A DNA stretch of 64,000 nucleotides from NCBI GenBank assembly GCA_017438975.1, contig JAFRUH010000011.1:18047-82046 (forward strand), given 5' to 3'. The notes under the pieces are model-generated. The model searched no databases. It saw nothing but the letters and a program-made list of their open reading frames with translations, and had not been told where the DNA came from. The first letter of the stretch is position 1, and each line of letters opens with the position of its first letter. The position numbers and the translations under genes are program-made. This stretch comes from Bacteroidales bacterium (lineage in GTDB: Bacteria > Bacteroidota > Bacteroidia > Bacteroidales > UBA932). Positions 51,212-60,835 of the stretch are shown piece after piece.

Positions 51212-53176
51212 TTACTGGGCCAGTTCTTCGGCGACTGCGTTCCGGATGTACTGTACCAATCCTTCGACAGTCATCGTTCCCTGATCCACGGCTTCCCTTC
51301 TTACGGACACGGTCCCGTCGGCCGTTTCCTTTTCGCCGACAATGACCTGAATCGGAACCCTCTTGAGCGAAGTCTCGCGGATTCGCTTTCCGAGCGTTTC
51401 GTTTCGATCGTCCATTGAGGCGCGAATATCGGAATTATTCAGCAGATTAACAACTTTTTTTGCATAATCTGTGTATTTTTCACTGACAGGCAGCACTTTA
51501 ACCTGGTCGGGATGCAGCCAGAGGGGCAGATGACCGGCCGTATGCTCGAGCAGGACGGCGACGAAACGCTCGAGGGAACCGAACGGAGCGCGGTGGATCA
51601 TGACCGGGCGGTGCTTCTCGCCGTCAGCCCCCGTATACTCCAGTTCGAACCGCTCCGGCAGGTTGTAGTCGACCTGGATCGTTCCGAGCTGCCAGCTGCG
51701 GCCGATGGCGTCCTTGACCATGAAATCGAGCTTCGGGCCGTAGAAGGCGGCCTCGCCGGTCTCGATCACATAGGGCAGGCCCTTGTGCTTGGCGGCCTCG
51801 ATGATGCCGGCCTCGGCCCTTTCCCAGTTCTCGTCGGAACCGATGTACTTGGAAGGGTTCTTGGGATCGCGCAGGGAGACCTGAGCGGTGTATTTCTCGA
51901 AATGGAGGGTCTTGAAGACATACAGGATCAGGTCGATGACCTTCTCGAACTCTTCCTGGATCTGGTCCGGACGGCAGAAGAGGTGGGCGTCGTCCTGGGT
52001 GAATCCGCGGACGCGGGTCAGGCCGTGCAGCTCGCCGCTCTGTTCATAGCGGTAGACCGTTCCGAACTCGGCGTAACGGAGCGGAAGGTCCTTGTAGGAG
52101 TGCGGGCTGCTGCGGTAGATCTCGCAGTGGTGCGGGCAGTTCATCGGCTTGAGCATGAACTCCTCCCCTTCCTGCGGGGTATGGATCGGCTGGAAGGAAT
52201 CCTTCCCGTACTTGGCGTAGTGGCCGGAGGTGACATAGAGGTCCTTGGCACCGATATGCGGGGAGACGACCTGAAGGTACCCGTATTCCGCCTGTTTCTT
52301 GCGGAGGAAATTCTCCAGGGTGTTGCGGAGGGCGGCGCCGCGGGGCAGCCAGAGCGGAAGGCCCGGGCCGACGCGCTGGGAGAAGGTGAAGAGTTCCATC
52401 TCCTTTCCGAGCTTGCGGTGGTCGCGCTTCTTGGCCTCTTCGAGGACCGTGAGATACTCGTCGAGCATCGACTTCTTCGGGAAGGTAATGCCGTAGATGC
52501 GGGTCAGCTGGCCGCGGGTCTCGTCCCCTCTCCAGTAGGCTCCGGCGAGGGACATGATCTTGACGGCCTTGATGACATCGGTATTGCGAAGGTGCGGTCC
52601 GCGGCAGAGATCCGTAAAAGCACCGTTGGTATAGTATGTGATCGTGCCGTCCTCGAGCTCGGAAATCAGCTCCTGCTTGTACTGGTCGCCCTTGGCGGTG
52701 AAGTAGGCCATGGCGTCGGCCTTGGAGACTTCCTTGCGGACGAAATCCTGCTTCTCGCGGGCCAGTTCGAGCATTTTCTTCTCGATCGTGGCGAAATCAG
52801 CGTCGGAAAGGGACGCTCCGCCGAGGTCCACGTCATAGTAGAACCCGTTCTCGACGGACGGACCGATTCCGAACTTGATTCCCGGATACAGGGCTTCGAG
52901 AGCCTCGGCCATCAGGTGCGACGACGAATGCCAGAAAACTTTCTTTCCCTCTTCATCCTCCCATTTGAGGAGTTTCAGTTCCACGTCTTCGTTGATCGGA
53001 CGCAGCAGATCGATGGTGGTTCCCTTCGAGCCTTCCGGTTCACCCGGTTTCTTCACGGATACGGCCAGCACATCGGCGGCGAGCCGCGGGCTGATCGACA
53101 TGGCGATATCATATCCGGTCACGCCCTTTTCATAGGATCTGACGCTGCCGTCAGGGAACTTGATATTGATCATCAT
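51212..53176 (-). CDS. thrS: Threonyl-tRNA synthetase
   Basis: 654 residues from ATG 53176 ([20 protein letters not shown]); ATG 53173 is adjacent. Domain order: TGS (1-65), editing domain with [11 protein letters not shown] (near 80) and its second Cys-containing motif (TDLCRGPHL), catalytic core with [12 protein letters not shown], and anticodon-binding domain ([18 protein letters not shown]). It charges tRNA-Thr. First gene of the translation run thrS-infC-rpmI-rplT-lepB. It has its own -7 box upstream. Confidence 0.97.
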   Translation of the reverse strand: MMINIKFPDGSVRSYEKGVTGYDIAMSISPRLAADVLAVSVKKPGEPEGSKGTTIDLLRPINEDVELKLLKWEDEEGKKVFWHSSSHLMAEALEALYPGIKFGIGPSVENGFYYDVDLGGASLSDADFATIEKKMLELAREKQDFVRKEVSKADAMAYFTAKGDQYKQELISELEDGTITYYTNGAFTDLCRGPHLRNTDVIKAVKIMSLAGAYWRGDETRGQLTRIYGITFPKKSMLDEYLTVLEEAKKRDHRKLGKEMELFTFSQRVGPGLPLWLPRGAALRNTLENFLRKKQAEYGYLQVVSPHIGAKDLYVTSGHYAKYGKDSFQPIHTPQEGEEFMLKPMNCPHHCEIYRSSPHSYKDLPLRYAEFGTVYRYEQSGELHGLTRVRGFTQDDAHLFCRPDQIQEEFEKVIDLILYVFKTLHFEKYTAQVSLRDPKNPSKYIGSDENWERAEAGIIEAAKHKGLPYVIETGEAAFYGPKLDFMVKDAIGRSWQLGTIQVDYNLPERFELEYTGADGEKHRPVMIHRAPFGSLERFVAVLLEHTAGHLPLWLHPDQVKVLPVSEKYTDYAKKVVNLLNNSDIRASMDDRNETLGKRIRETSLKRVPIQVIVGEKETADGTVSVRREAVDQGTMTVEGLVQYIRNAVAEELAQ

Positions 53177-53210
53177 AATGGTTGATTTTAAATGAACAGT
53201 TACAATCATG

Positions 53211-53239
53211 CAAAGATAAGGAATTTTTCCTTATATTTG
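53211..53239. promoter_or_regulatory. Divergent -7 boxes for thrS (minus) and DUF4199 (plus)
   Basis: TATCTTTG on the minus strand (53218-53211) leads to thrS at 53176; TATATTTG on the plus strand (53232-53239) leads to 53259. Both match TAnnTTTG; -33 partners are weak. Confidence 0.5.
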
Positions 53240-53258
53240 TCCTCACGACAGTCAAGGA

Positions 53259-53876
53259 ATGGACGAAAGAGAAAAAAACAGCCTGATCTGGAACCTGGCC
53301 TCGAAGAACGGCATCCTCCTGGGGATGTTTTCGACCCTGTGCCTTGCCTTGAAGCAGGTTTCGGCCCTGATCGGATCGGAGACCCTCGCCTCGGGAGCCG
53401 GGATCATCCTCTGGACCCTCGAATTCGTGGGCTGCATCTGGCTCCTCCGCCGGTTCATGAAACGGTACGTCGCAGACTACCCGGACGCGACGAACGCGGA
53501 GACCTACGCCCTCGGCAAACGAACCTGTCTCTTTTCTTCGCTGATCCTTGCCGCCGCCCTGGTTTTCATGGTCCTGTATGTTCCGGACAACCTTTTCTCG
53601 CGCTCCTTCCAGGACCTTTCCGAGACCTATTCCGCAATGCTCGACCCGTCTGTCCTCGAAGGGATGAACCTCGCTGACAGACCGGGAATCGTCTTCTTCT
53701 CCCAGTTCCTCTACTGCTGGGTCTACGGCATCCTCGTCTCCTCCTTCCTGTCGAGGAGCATCCCGCAGGATCCCCGGATCCAGGAGATGCTGGACGAACT
53801 GAACAGGCGCGGCTTCCCGGACGAAACCGACGGGGCCGACGAAACCGACGACCAAGAAAGCACTGACAACCAATAA
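53259..53876 (+). CDS. DUF4199 membrane protein
   Basis: 205 residues with four hydrophobic helices (NGILLGMFSTLCLALKQV, GAGIILWTLEFVGCIWLL, CLFSSLILAAALVFMVLYV, IVFFSQFLYCWVYGILVSSF) and an acidic C-terminal tail (DGADETDDQES). The layout and its position directly before a GT2 gene are those of DUF4199 proteins in Bacteroidota. Function unknown; a partner in lipid-linked glycan synthesis is plausible from the neighbour (3-bp gap). Confidence 0.82.
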   Translation: MDEREKNSLIWNLASKNGILLGMFSTLCLALKQVSALIGSETLASGAGIILWTLEFVGCIWLLRRFMKRYVADYPDATNAETYALGKRTCLFSSLILAAALVFMVLYVPDNLFSRSFQDLSETYSAMLDPSVLEGMNLADRPGIVFFSQFLYCWVYGILVSSFLSRSIPQDPRIQEMLDELNRRGFPDETDGADETDDQESTDNQ

Positions 53877-53879
53877 GAT

Positions 53880-54842
53880 ATGGAGTATTCAAAAGACATC
53901 AGCATCATCGTTCCCCTCTATAACGAGGTCGAATCCCTCCCCGAACTGGCCGCCTGGATCCGGCGCGTCCTCGAGCAGGAAGGCCTTTCCTACGAATTGC
54001 TGATGGTCGATGACGGAAGCACCGACGGTTCCTGGGAGAAGATCCGGGAACTCTCCGAAACCGACCCGTGCATCCACGGCATCTCCTTCCGGCGGAATTA
54101 CGGCAAGTCCGCCGCCCTGTACGAGGGATTCGCCGCAGCGGCCGGGCGGGTCGTCATCACGATGGACGCGGATCTGCAGGACTCCCCGGACGAGATTCCG
54201 GAGCTCTACCGGATGATCACCGGGGAAGGCTGGGACGTCGTGTCGGGATGGAAACAGCACCGCCAGGACAACCGGTTGACCAAGAATCTCCCCTCCAAGC
54301 TCTACAATGCGACGGCCCGGAAAGTCACCGGAATCAAGCTGCACGACATGAACTGCGGCCTGAAAGCCTATCGCAACGAGGTTGTCAAAAGCATCGAAGT
54401 CTACGGGGAGATGCACCGTTACATCCCCTATCTCGCCAAGAACGCCGGCTACGGCCGGATCACGGAAAAGCCGGTCCGCCACCAGAAACGCAAGTACGGG
54501 ACCAGCAAATTCGGAATCGAGCGTTTCTTCAACGGAGTGCTGGACCTGATGAGCCTCTGGTTCCTGTCGACCTTCGGAAAGAAACCGATGCACTTTTTCG
54601 GGACGAGCGGCATTTTCATGTTCCTCCTCGGCGGGATCCTGACGGTCTGGATCATCGTTGCGAAACTCGTCCACCAGGCGAAGGGTCTCCCCTACCGGGC
54701 CGTGACCGACCAGCCGCTCTTCTACCTCGCCCTCCTCGCCGTGATCCTGGGAACGCTCCTTTTCCTCGCCGGATTCCTCGGCGAAATGATCGCCCGCACC
54801 TCCCAGAACCGGAACGACTATAACGTCAAGGACCGGTTCTAA
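53880..54842 (+). CDS. GT2 family glycosyltransferase (DPMS/DolP-like)
   Basis: 320 residues. GT-A domain: SIIVPLYNEVESLPEL, LLMVDDGSTDGS, FRRNYGKSAALYEGF, ITMDADLQDSPDEIPEL (DxD-like acidic site), and HDMNCGLKAYR; two C-terminal membrane helices follow (FFGTSGIFMFLLGGILTVWI, LALLAVILGTLLFLAGFLGE). This matches polyprenyl-phosphate hexosyltransferases such as dolichol-phosphate mannosyltransferase-type enzymes, which charge a lipid carrier with a sugar. Sugar unknown. Its stop overlaps the carB stop on the other strand (54839-54842). Confidence 0.88.
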   Translation: MEYSKDISIIVPLYNEVESLPELAAWIRRVLEQEGLSYELLMVDDGSTDGSWEKIRELSETDPCIHGISFRRNYGKSAALYEGFAAAAGRVVITMDADLQDSPDEIPELYRMITGEGWDVVSGWKQHRQDNRLTKNLPSKLYNATARKVTGIKLHDMNCGLKAYRNEVVKSIEVYGEMHRYIPYLAKNAGYGRITEKPVRHQKRKYGTSKFGIERFFNGVLDLMSLWFLSTFGKKPMHFFGTSGIFMFLLGGILTVWIIVAKLVHQAKGLPYRAVTDQPLFYLALLAVILGTLLFLAGFLGEMIARTSQNRNDYNVKDRF

Positions 54843-57800
54843 CCGATTTCGTCCCAGGCTTTTACCTTCAAATCATCCGGAGAGAGCTTGCAGAACGCCT
54901 CGACAAAGGCGGACGCGAGCCGTGCGTTCGTCACCAGCGGAACGTTGTGGTCCACCGCGGCTCGGCGGATCTTGTACCCGTTCGTCAGTTCGTGACGCGT
55001 GAAATTTTTCGGAACATTGATGACCAGCGCGACCTTTCTTTCCGCGATCAGGTCCATCGCCGCCTCGCCCCCTTCCGTTCCGTCCGGTTTCTCGTCCGGC
55101 CAGTAGGCCCGGAGGGCCGGGACGCCCTGTTCATTTAGGTAGCGCCAGGTGCCGGAGGTGGCATAGAGGACATACCCCCGGGCAGAGAGGACCCGGCAGG
55201 CTGGCAATAGATCCGCTTTCTGGAGGGCGTCTCCGGATGAGATGAGGACGGGACCGTCCGGAATCCCCAGCCCCACCGAAAGGAGGGATTTGAGGAGCGC
55301 CTCGTCGAAGGAATCCCCGATGCAGCCCACCTCTCCCGTCGAGACCATGTCGACCCCGGTCACGGGATCCGCCTGGTTGAGCCGCGAGAAGGAGAACTGG
55401 GAAGCCTTGACCCCGACATACTCCAGCTCGAAGGCTTCTTTGACGCAAGGGGCCGGCCGGAGGCCGAGCATCGCCTTCGTAGCCAGATCTATCAAATTGA
55501 TCTTCAGGATCTTCGACACGAATGGGAAACTTCGCGACGCGCGAAGGTTGCATTCGATGACCTTGATATAATCGTCCGTCGCGAGGAACTGGATGTTGAA
55601 CGGGCCCGTGATCCGGAGCTCCTTCGCGATCCGGGCGGAAATCTTCCGGATCTTCGCAGCGGTCACCCCGTACAGTTTCTGGGCGGGGAACTGGATCGTG
55701 GCGTCGCCGGAATGGACCCCGGCGAACTCGATGTGTTCCGAGATGGCGAAACTGAGGATCTCTCCCCCGTCCGCGACGGCGTCGAATTCGATTTCATTGC
55801 AACGGCGCATGAACGAACTGATCACGACCGGATGCTCCTCCGATACCTCGACCGCCTTGGCCAGGAACTCGCCGAGGTCCTCGTGGCTGTAGCACACGTT
55901 CATCGCGGCTCCCGACAGGACGTAGGAAGGCCGGACCAGCACGGGGAAGCCGACTTCGGAGATGAAGGCGTCGACGGCCTCCATCGTGGTCAGTTCCTTC
56001 CATTTGGGCTGGTCGATGCCGAGCCGGTCGACGACGGACGAGAACTTGTTCCGGTCCTCGGCCCGGTCGATATCCTCAGCGGAAGTGCCCAGGATGCGGA
56101 TTCCGTTCTCGTGCAGGGGCATCGCCAGGTTGTTCGGGATCTGGCCGCCGACGCTGACGATGACCCCCATCGGATCCTCGAACCGGCAGATCTCCAGGAC
56201 CGTCTCGAGCGAGAGTTCGTCGAAGTAGAGCTTGTCGCAGATGTCGTAGTCCGTGGAGACGGTTTCGGGATTGTAATTGACCATGATCGTCCCGTACCCG
56301 TTTTCGGAGAGGGTCCTGACGGCGCTGACCGAGCACCAGTCGAACTCGACGCTGCTCCCGATCCGGTATGCCCCGGAGCCGAGGACGATGACGCTTCCGC
56401 GGCCCTCCCCGGAAGGGATGTCGCTCGCCACGCCGTTGTAGGTAAGGTACAGATAATTGGTCATCGCCGGGAATTCCGCGGCGAGGGTATCGATCTGCTT
56501 GATGCAGGGATGGAGCCCCTTCGCGTAGCGGAAGGACCGCACCTCTTTCTCGGGAACGCCGAAGACACGACCGATCTGGATATCGGAAAAGCCCTCCGAC
56601 TTCGCCTTGAGGAGCAGGTCGTCCCCGACATCGGAGAGACCCGGGCAGGCCTCCAGTTCCCGGTAGGTCTTCTCGATGTTGTCGAGGCGGTCTAGGAACC
56701 AGCGGTCGATGCGGGTCAGTTCATGGATCCGGTCGACGGAATAGCCGGACTCGAAGGCCGCGGCGATCGCGAAGATGCGGGTATCGGTCGGGTTGCGCAG
56801 GGCGTCGTCGAGGTCATCCACGACATAGGGCTTGTTGCAGACGAATCCGTTCGCACCCTGCCCGATCATCCGGAGGCCCTTCTGGATGGCCTCCTCGAAA
56901 TTGCGGCCGATGGCCATCACTTCCCCGACGCTTTTCATGCTGGACCCGAGGGTCCGGGAAACGCCCTTGAATTTCGCCAGGTCCCACCTCGGAATCTTGC
57001 ACACGACGTAGTCGAGGGCCGGTTCAAAGAAGGCCGGGGTCGTTCCCGTCACACTGTTTTTCAGTTCGAAAAGGCCGTAACCAAGACCCAGTTTAGCCGC
57101 AACCGAGGCGAGGGGATAACCGGTCGCCTTGGAAGCAAGGGCGGAAGAACGGCTGAGCCGGGCGTTCACCTCGATGACCCGGTAGTTTTCCGAGACCGGG
57201 TCGAAGGCGTACTGGACATTGCATTCCCCTACGATGCCGAGATGACGGACGATCGCGATCGAGAGTTTCCGGAGGAAATGGTATTCATCGTTGGTGAGGG
57301 TCTGGGACGGAGCGACGACGATGCTCTCGCCGGTATGGATTCCGAGCGGGTCGAAATTCTCCATGTTGCAGACCGTGACACAGTTGTCATACCGGTCCCG
57401 AACGACCTCATATTCAATTTCTTTCCATCCCTTGAGGGACTTCTCGACGAGGACCTGCGAGGAGAAGGAGAGCGCCTTGGTGACGATCGTCTCGAGCTGC
57501 TCCCGCGTATCGCAGAATCCGGAGCCCAGCCCCCCCAGGGCATAGGCGGCGCGGACGATGACCGGATACCCGACATCCTCAGCCGCGGCGACCGCCTCGG
57601 AAAGGGACGTGACGGCATGGGACCGGATGCAGCGGACGCCGATCTCCTCCATCCGGGCGATGAACCGCTCTCGGTCTTCGGTGTCCATGATGGCTTCGAC
57701 CGGGGTTCCGAGCACTTCCACGCCATATTCTTCGAGGACGCCGCTTTGGAAGAGTTCGACGCCGCAGTTGAGCGCCGTCTGGCCTCCGAAGGAGAGGAAG

Positions 57801-58051
57801 ATCCCCTGCGGGCGCTCCTTTTCGATGACTTTCCGGACGAAGAAGGGCGTCACGGGGAGGAAATAGACCTTGTCGGCGATACCCTCCGAGGTCTGGACCG
57901 TTGCGATGTTCGGATTGACGAGGACGGTCTCGATGCCCTCTTCCCGGAGCGCCTTGAGCGCCTGGGAGCCGCTGTAGTCAAACTCGCCGGCCTGCCCGAT
58001 TTTGAGGGCGCCGGATCCGAGCAGGAGCACTTTCTTGAGCGAAGGGGTCAT
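54839..58051 (-). CDS. carB: Carbamoyl-phosphate synthase large subunit
   Basis: 1070 residues from ATG 58051 (MTPSLKKVLLLGSGALKIGQ), overlapping the carA stop as ATGA; frame to 58261 is carA out of frame. It makes carbamoyl phosphate from bicarbonate, ammonia and two ATP. Two ATP-grasp halves (about 1-400, 550-930), each starting with a GSGA(L/Y)KIG or IVLGSGAYRIG motif, flank an oligomerisation region, and a C-terminal allosteric MGS domain (after 935) follows. Placement behind argB ties it to arginine supply; it would also serve pyrimidines. Confidence 0.98.
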   Translation of the reverse strand: MTPSLKKVLLLGSGALKIGQAGEFDYSGSQALKALREEGIETVLVNPNIATVQTSEGIADKVYFLPVTPFFVRKVIEKERPQGIFLSFGGQTALNCGVELFQSGVLEEYGVEVLGTPVEAIMDTEDRERFIARMEEIGVRCIRSHAVTSLSEAVAAAEDVGYPVIVRAAYALGGLGSGFCDTREQLETIVTKALSFSSQVLVEKSLKGWKEIEYEVVRDRYDNCVTVCNMENFDPLGIHTGESIVVAPSQTLTNDEYHFLRKLSIAIVRHLGIVGECNVQYAFDPVSENYRVIEVNARLSRSSALASKATGYPLASVAAKLGLGYGLFELKNSVTGTTPAFFEPALDYVVCKIPRWDLAKFKGVSRTLGSSMKSVGEVMAIGRNFEEAIQKGLRMIGQGANGFVCNKPYVVDDLDDALRNPTDTRIFAIAAAFESGYSVDRIHELTRIDRWFLDRLDNIEKTYRELEACPGLSDVGDDLLLKAKSEGFSDIQIGRVFGVPEKEVRSFRYAKGLHPCIKQIDTLAAEFPAMTNYLYLTYNGVASDIPSGEGRGSVIVLGSGAYRIGSSVEFDWCSVSAVRTLSENGYGTIMVNYNPETVSTDYDICDKLYFDELSLETVLEICRFEDPMGVIVSVGGQIPNNLAMPLHENGIRILGTSAEDIDRAEDRNKFSSVVDRLGIDQPKWKELTTMEAVDAFISEVGFPVLVRPSYVLSGAAMNVCYSHEDLGEFLAKAVEVSEEHPVVISSFMRRCNEIEFDAVADGGEILSFAISEHIEFAGVHSGDATIQFPAQKLYGVTAAKIRKISARIAKELRITGPFNIQFLATDDYIKVIECNLRASRSFPFVSKILKINLIDLATKAMLGLRPAPCVKEAFELEYVGVKASQFSFSRLNQADPVTGVDMVSTGEVGCIGDSFDEALLKSLLSVGLGIPDGPVLISSGDALQKADLLPACRVLSARGYVLYATSGTWRYLNEQGVPALRAYWPDEKPDGTEGGEAAMDLIAERKVALVINVPKNFTRHELTNGYKIRRAAVDHNVPLVTNARLASAFVEAFCKLSPDDLKVKAWDEIG

Positions 58052-59112
58052 AGCATCGAAATGAATTGGTCGAAAAGGAATTCCGTGTCCACGGGACCGC
58101 TGGAGGCCTCCGGATGGAACTGGGTCGAGAAGAAGGGTTTGGAGCGGTGCCGGATCCCTTCGTTGGTTCCGTCGTTCATATTGACGAAATACGGTTCCCA
58201 GTTGGGGCCGAGGGTCGTTTCGTCGACCGCGAACCCGTGGTTCTGGGAGGTGATGAAGCATTTGTCGGTACCCGAGAGGCGGACCGGCTGGTTGTGGCTC
58301 CGGTGCCCGTACTTGAGCTTATAAGTCTTCGCTCCCGCGGCGAGCCCGAGGAGCTGATTGCCCATGCAGATGCCGAAAACGGGCTTGTCCCCCTGCAGGG
58401 CCTTCCTGAGATGATCCACCGTCTCCCGGCAGAAAACGGGATTGCCGGGGCCGTTGGAGATGAAGAGTCCATCCCATTCCAGGGTATTGAAATCATAGTT
58501 CCAGGGCACCCGGACCACTTTTGCGCCGCGGGAGACGAGGCAGCGGAGGATCTGGTGCTTGACTCCGCAGTCGACGAGGACGACGGTCTTGGGACCGTCC
58601 CCGTACGTAAGGACTTCCGGGCAGCTGACCTTCGCGACCTGGTTCTCGGTATCGGGGTCATAAGGCTCCGGAACGGGACTGCCTTCCGGGACAATGAACC
58701 CGGTCATGGACCCTTCCGTCCGGAGGATTTTCGTGAGTTCGCGGGTGTCGACCCCGCAGATGGCCGGGATCTTTTCTTCCTTCAGCCAGTCGCCGAGGCT
58801 CTTGACGGCGTCGTAATGGCTGTATTTGTCACTGTAGCCGGATATGACGAGGCCCCGGGCGTGGATTTTCTCCGACTCGAAAAGGGTCGAGATGCCCCAG
58901 CCGTCCTTCACATCCGAGGGAACGCCGTAATTGCCGACAAGCGGATAGCTCACGCAGAGGATCTGACCTTCATAGGAAGGGTCGGTCAGACTCTCGGGAT
59001 ATCCGACCATGGCGGTCGAGAATACGGTCTCCCCGCTTACGGGGGCGTCGTACCCGAAGCTCCAGCCGTCGAAGACATGGCCGTCGGAAAGAAGTAAACG
59101 GGCCTTTTTCAT
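58048..59112 (-). CDS. carA: Carbamoyl-phosphate synthase small subunit
   Basis: 354 residues. The N-terminal domain begins MKKARLLLSDGHVFDGWSFG, and the class I glutamine amidotransferase domain has the nucleophile in PVFGICMGNQLL, with YGHRSHNQPV and FHPEASSGP supplying His and Glu. It delivers ammonia from glutamine to CarB. ATG 59112 overlaps the argB stop as ATGA, and its own stop overlaps carB the same way. Confidence 0.97.
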   Translation of the reverse strand: MKKARLLLSDGHVFDGWSFGYDAPVSGETVFSTAMVGYPESLTDPSYEGQILCVSYPLVGNYGVPSDVKDGWGISTLFESEKIHARGLVISGYSDKYSHYDAVKSLGDWLKEEKIPAICGVDTRELTKILRTEGSMTGFIVPEGSPVPEPYDPDTENQVAKVSCPEVLTYGDGPKTVVLVDCGVKHQILRCLVSRGAKVVRVPWNYDFNTLEWDGLFISNGPGNPVFCRETVDHLRKALQGDKPVFGICMGNQLLGLAAGAKTYKLKYGHRSHNQPVRLSGTDKCFITSQNHGFAVDETTLGPNWEPYFVNMNDGTNEGIRHRSKPFFSTQFHPEASSGPVDTEFLFDQFISML

Positions 59113-59885
59113 AATGAAATCACGGTTCCGGCGCCGGGGTCCAGCAGGTCCGACGCCTGTTTGATCGTTACCCGGACCGTCCCCTCCCGGAGGGACCGGA
59201 AGGCATTGTCCAGTTTTGGGACCATCCCGTCCGCGATCCGGCCTTCTTCCTTCAGGGCGCGGTATGAGACCGGGTCCAGGGCGGGGATCACGCTCCCGGA
59301 GTCCGAGACGTCCCGAAGGACACCCGGCTTCTCGAAGCAGACGGTCAGTTCAGCCCCGAGTGCGGAGGCGACCGCGGAAGCGACCGTGTCCGCATTGGTA
59401 TTCAGGAGGTTCCCGCATCCGTCATGGTTGATCGGACTCAGCACCGGGACGAGGCCCATGCTGATCAGCCCCAGGAGGACCCGGGTGTTGACGGAGTCCT
59501 TCCCCACGTCGCCGACATAGCCGAAATCCACGGCTTTCCCACCGATCTCGAGAGGAGCTCTCCGGGCGGCGCAGATGATGTTCCCGTCACAGCCGGAAAA
59601 GCCCGCAGCCGGACACCCTTCCGCCTGCAACAAACTGGCTATCTTCTTGTTGCACCACCCCGCATAGACCATCGTCACGACCTGGAGGGTTTCCGCGTCC
59701 GTAACCCTGCGCCCTTCGATCCGGACCGGTTCGATGCCAAGACGCTCCTGCATCCGGCTTCCGAGGGCTCCGCCGCCATGGACCAGAACCCGGGGGCCAT
59801 CGAGCGAGGCGAAATCCTTGCAGAACCGCTCGAGTGCGAGGGAATCGTCAATCACGTTCCCCCCTATTTTGACGACCCGGATCAT
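59109..59885 (-). CDS. argB: Acetyl- (probably succinyl-) glutamate kinase
   Basis: 258 residues of the amino-acid kinase fold: IRVVKIGGNVI, VLVHGGGALGSRMQ, GYVGDVGKD, and LNTNADTVASAVASAL, matching ArgB. It phosphorylates the N-acylated glutamate. Because the downstream-acting transcarbamylase has the succinyl-type residue, the substrate is likely N-succinylglutamate; that is inference. ATGA overlaps at both ends couple it to argF' and carA. Confidence 0.94.
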   Translation of the reverse strand: MIRVVKIGGNVIDDSLALERFCKDFASLDGPRVLVHGGGALGSRMQERLGIEPVRIEGRRVTDAETLQVVTMVYAGWCNKKIASLLQAEGCPAAGFSGCDGNIICAARRAPLEIGGKAVDFGYVGDVGKDSVNTRVLLGLISMGLVPVLSPINHDGCGNLLNTNADTVASAVASALGAELTVCFEKPGVLRDVSDSGSVIPALDPVSYRALKEEGRIADGMVPKLDNAFRSLREGTVRVTIKQASDLLDPGAGTVISL

Positions 59886-60835
59886 AGGCTCTGCAGCAGC
59901 ATTTTCAGGACGGTCTGGGCCGAAACGACCCGGTTGGCCGCCTCGGGAATGACCAGGGACCGGGGGCTCTCGATTACCTCATCGCTGACAATCATATTCC
60001 TCCGCACCGGCAGGCAGTGCATGAAGAAAGCGTTATTTGTCAAGGCCATCTTTTCCTTCGTGACTGTCCAGCCCATGTCCTTGGAGATGACTTTCCCGTA
60101 GTTCTCCCCCTCGTAAGCGGCCCAGTTCTTCGCATAGACGAAATCGGCTCCCTCGAGGGCTTCGTCCTGGTTGTGGGTCACCTTGGCGTTCCCCACGAAT
60201 TCCGGGGCGAGGTCATAACCTTCCGGGTTCGCGATCACGAACTCGTAATCCGTCAGGTTCAGCCCTTCAGCGAAGGAATTGGGGACGGCCTGCGGGAGTG
60301 ACCTCGGATGCGGGGCCCAGGTCATCACGACCTTCGGGCGGGCCTTCTCTTTGTGCTCTTCGATCGTGATCATGTCCGCGAAGGTCTGGAGCGGATGGCG
60401 CGTCGCCGCCTCCATGCTGAAGACGGGTCTTCCGGAGTACTTGATGAACTGATTGAGGATCACTTCGTTATAATCGTCTTCCTTGCTTTCGAAACGGGCG
60501 AAGGAACGGACGCCGATCAGGTCGCAGTAGCATCCCATGACCGGAATCGCTTCGAGCAGGTGCTCGCTCTTGTCCCCGTCCATGATGACGCCCCGCTCGG
60601 TTTCGAGCTTCCAGGCACCCTGGTTGACATCGAGGACGATGACATTCATCCCGAGGTTCAGGCCCGCCCGCTGTGTGCTGAGCCGGGTCCGGAGGCTGTT
60701 GTTGAAAAAGACGAGGAGAAGGGTCTTGTTCCGGCCGAGTTCCTGGTCGGCGAAAGGATTCTCTTTCACATATTTAGCGGCTTCGAAGGCCTTCTGAAGG
60801 TCGCCGAGCTGTTTGACGGAAGTAAAGGATTTCAT
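59882..60835 (-). CDS. argF': N-succinylornithine-type carbamoyltransferase
   Basis: 317 residues from ATG 60835 (MKSFTSVKQLGDLQKAFE), closely similar throughout to Bacteroides fragilis N-succinyl-L-ornithine transcarbamylase as I recall it: LGRNKTLLLVFFNNSLRTR, MNVIVLDVNQGAWKLETERG and HCLPVRRNMIVSDEVIE. It transfers the carbamoyl group to succinylornithine. The specificity position (Pro90 in B. fragilis, Glu92 in Xanthomonas acetyl-type) is Ser90, in GDKSEHLLE. Ser in that place gave the succinyl specificity in published mutants. The ATG overlaps argD stop. Confidence 0.93.
   Translation of the reverse strand: MKSFTSVKQLGDLQKAFEAAKYVKENPFADQELGRNKTLLLVFFNNSLRTRLSTQRAGLNLGMNVIVLDVNQGAWKLETERGVIMDGDKSEHLLEAIPVMGCYCDLIGVRSFARFESKEDDYNEVILNQFIKYSGRPVFSMEAATRHPLQTFADMITIEEHKEKARPKVVMTWAPHPRSLPQAVPNSFAEGLNLTDYEFVIANPEGYDLAPEFVGNAKVTHNQDEALEGADFVYAKNWAAYEGENYGKVISKDMGWTVTKEKMALTNNAFFMHCLPVRRNMIVSDEVIESPRSLVIPEAANRVVSAQTVLKMLLQSL

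Noticed and set aside
58052-58261. 70-residue N-terminal extension of CarB
   Set aside because: It lies inside carA in another frame and CarB starts canonically at MTPSLKKVLLLGSGA with an ATGA overlap. The same reasoning removes extensions of pyrG, mntP, the SGNH gene, argD, deoC and rpmB.
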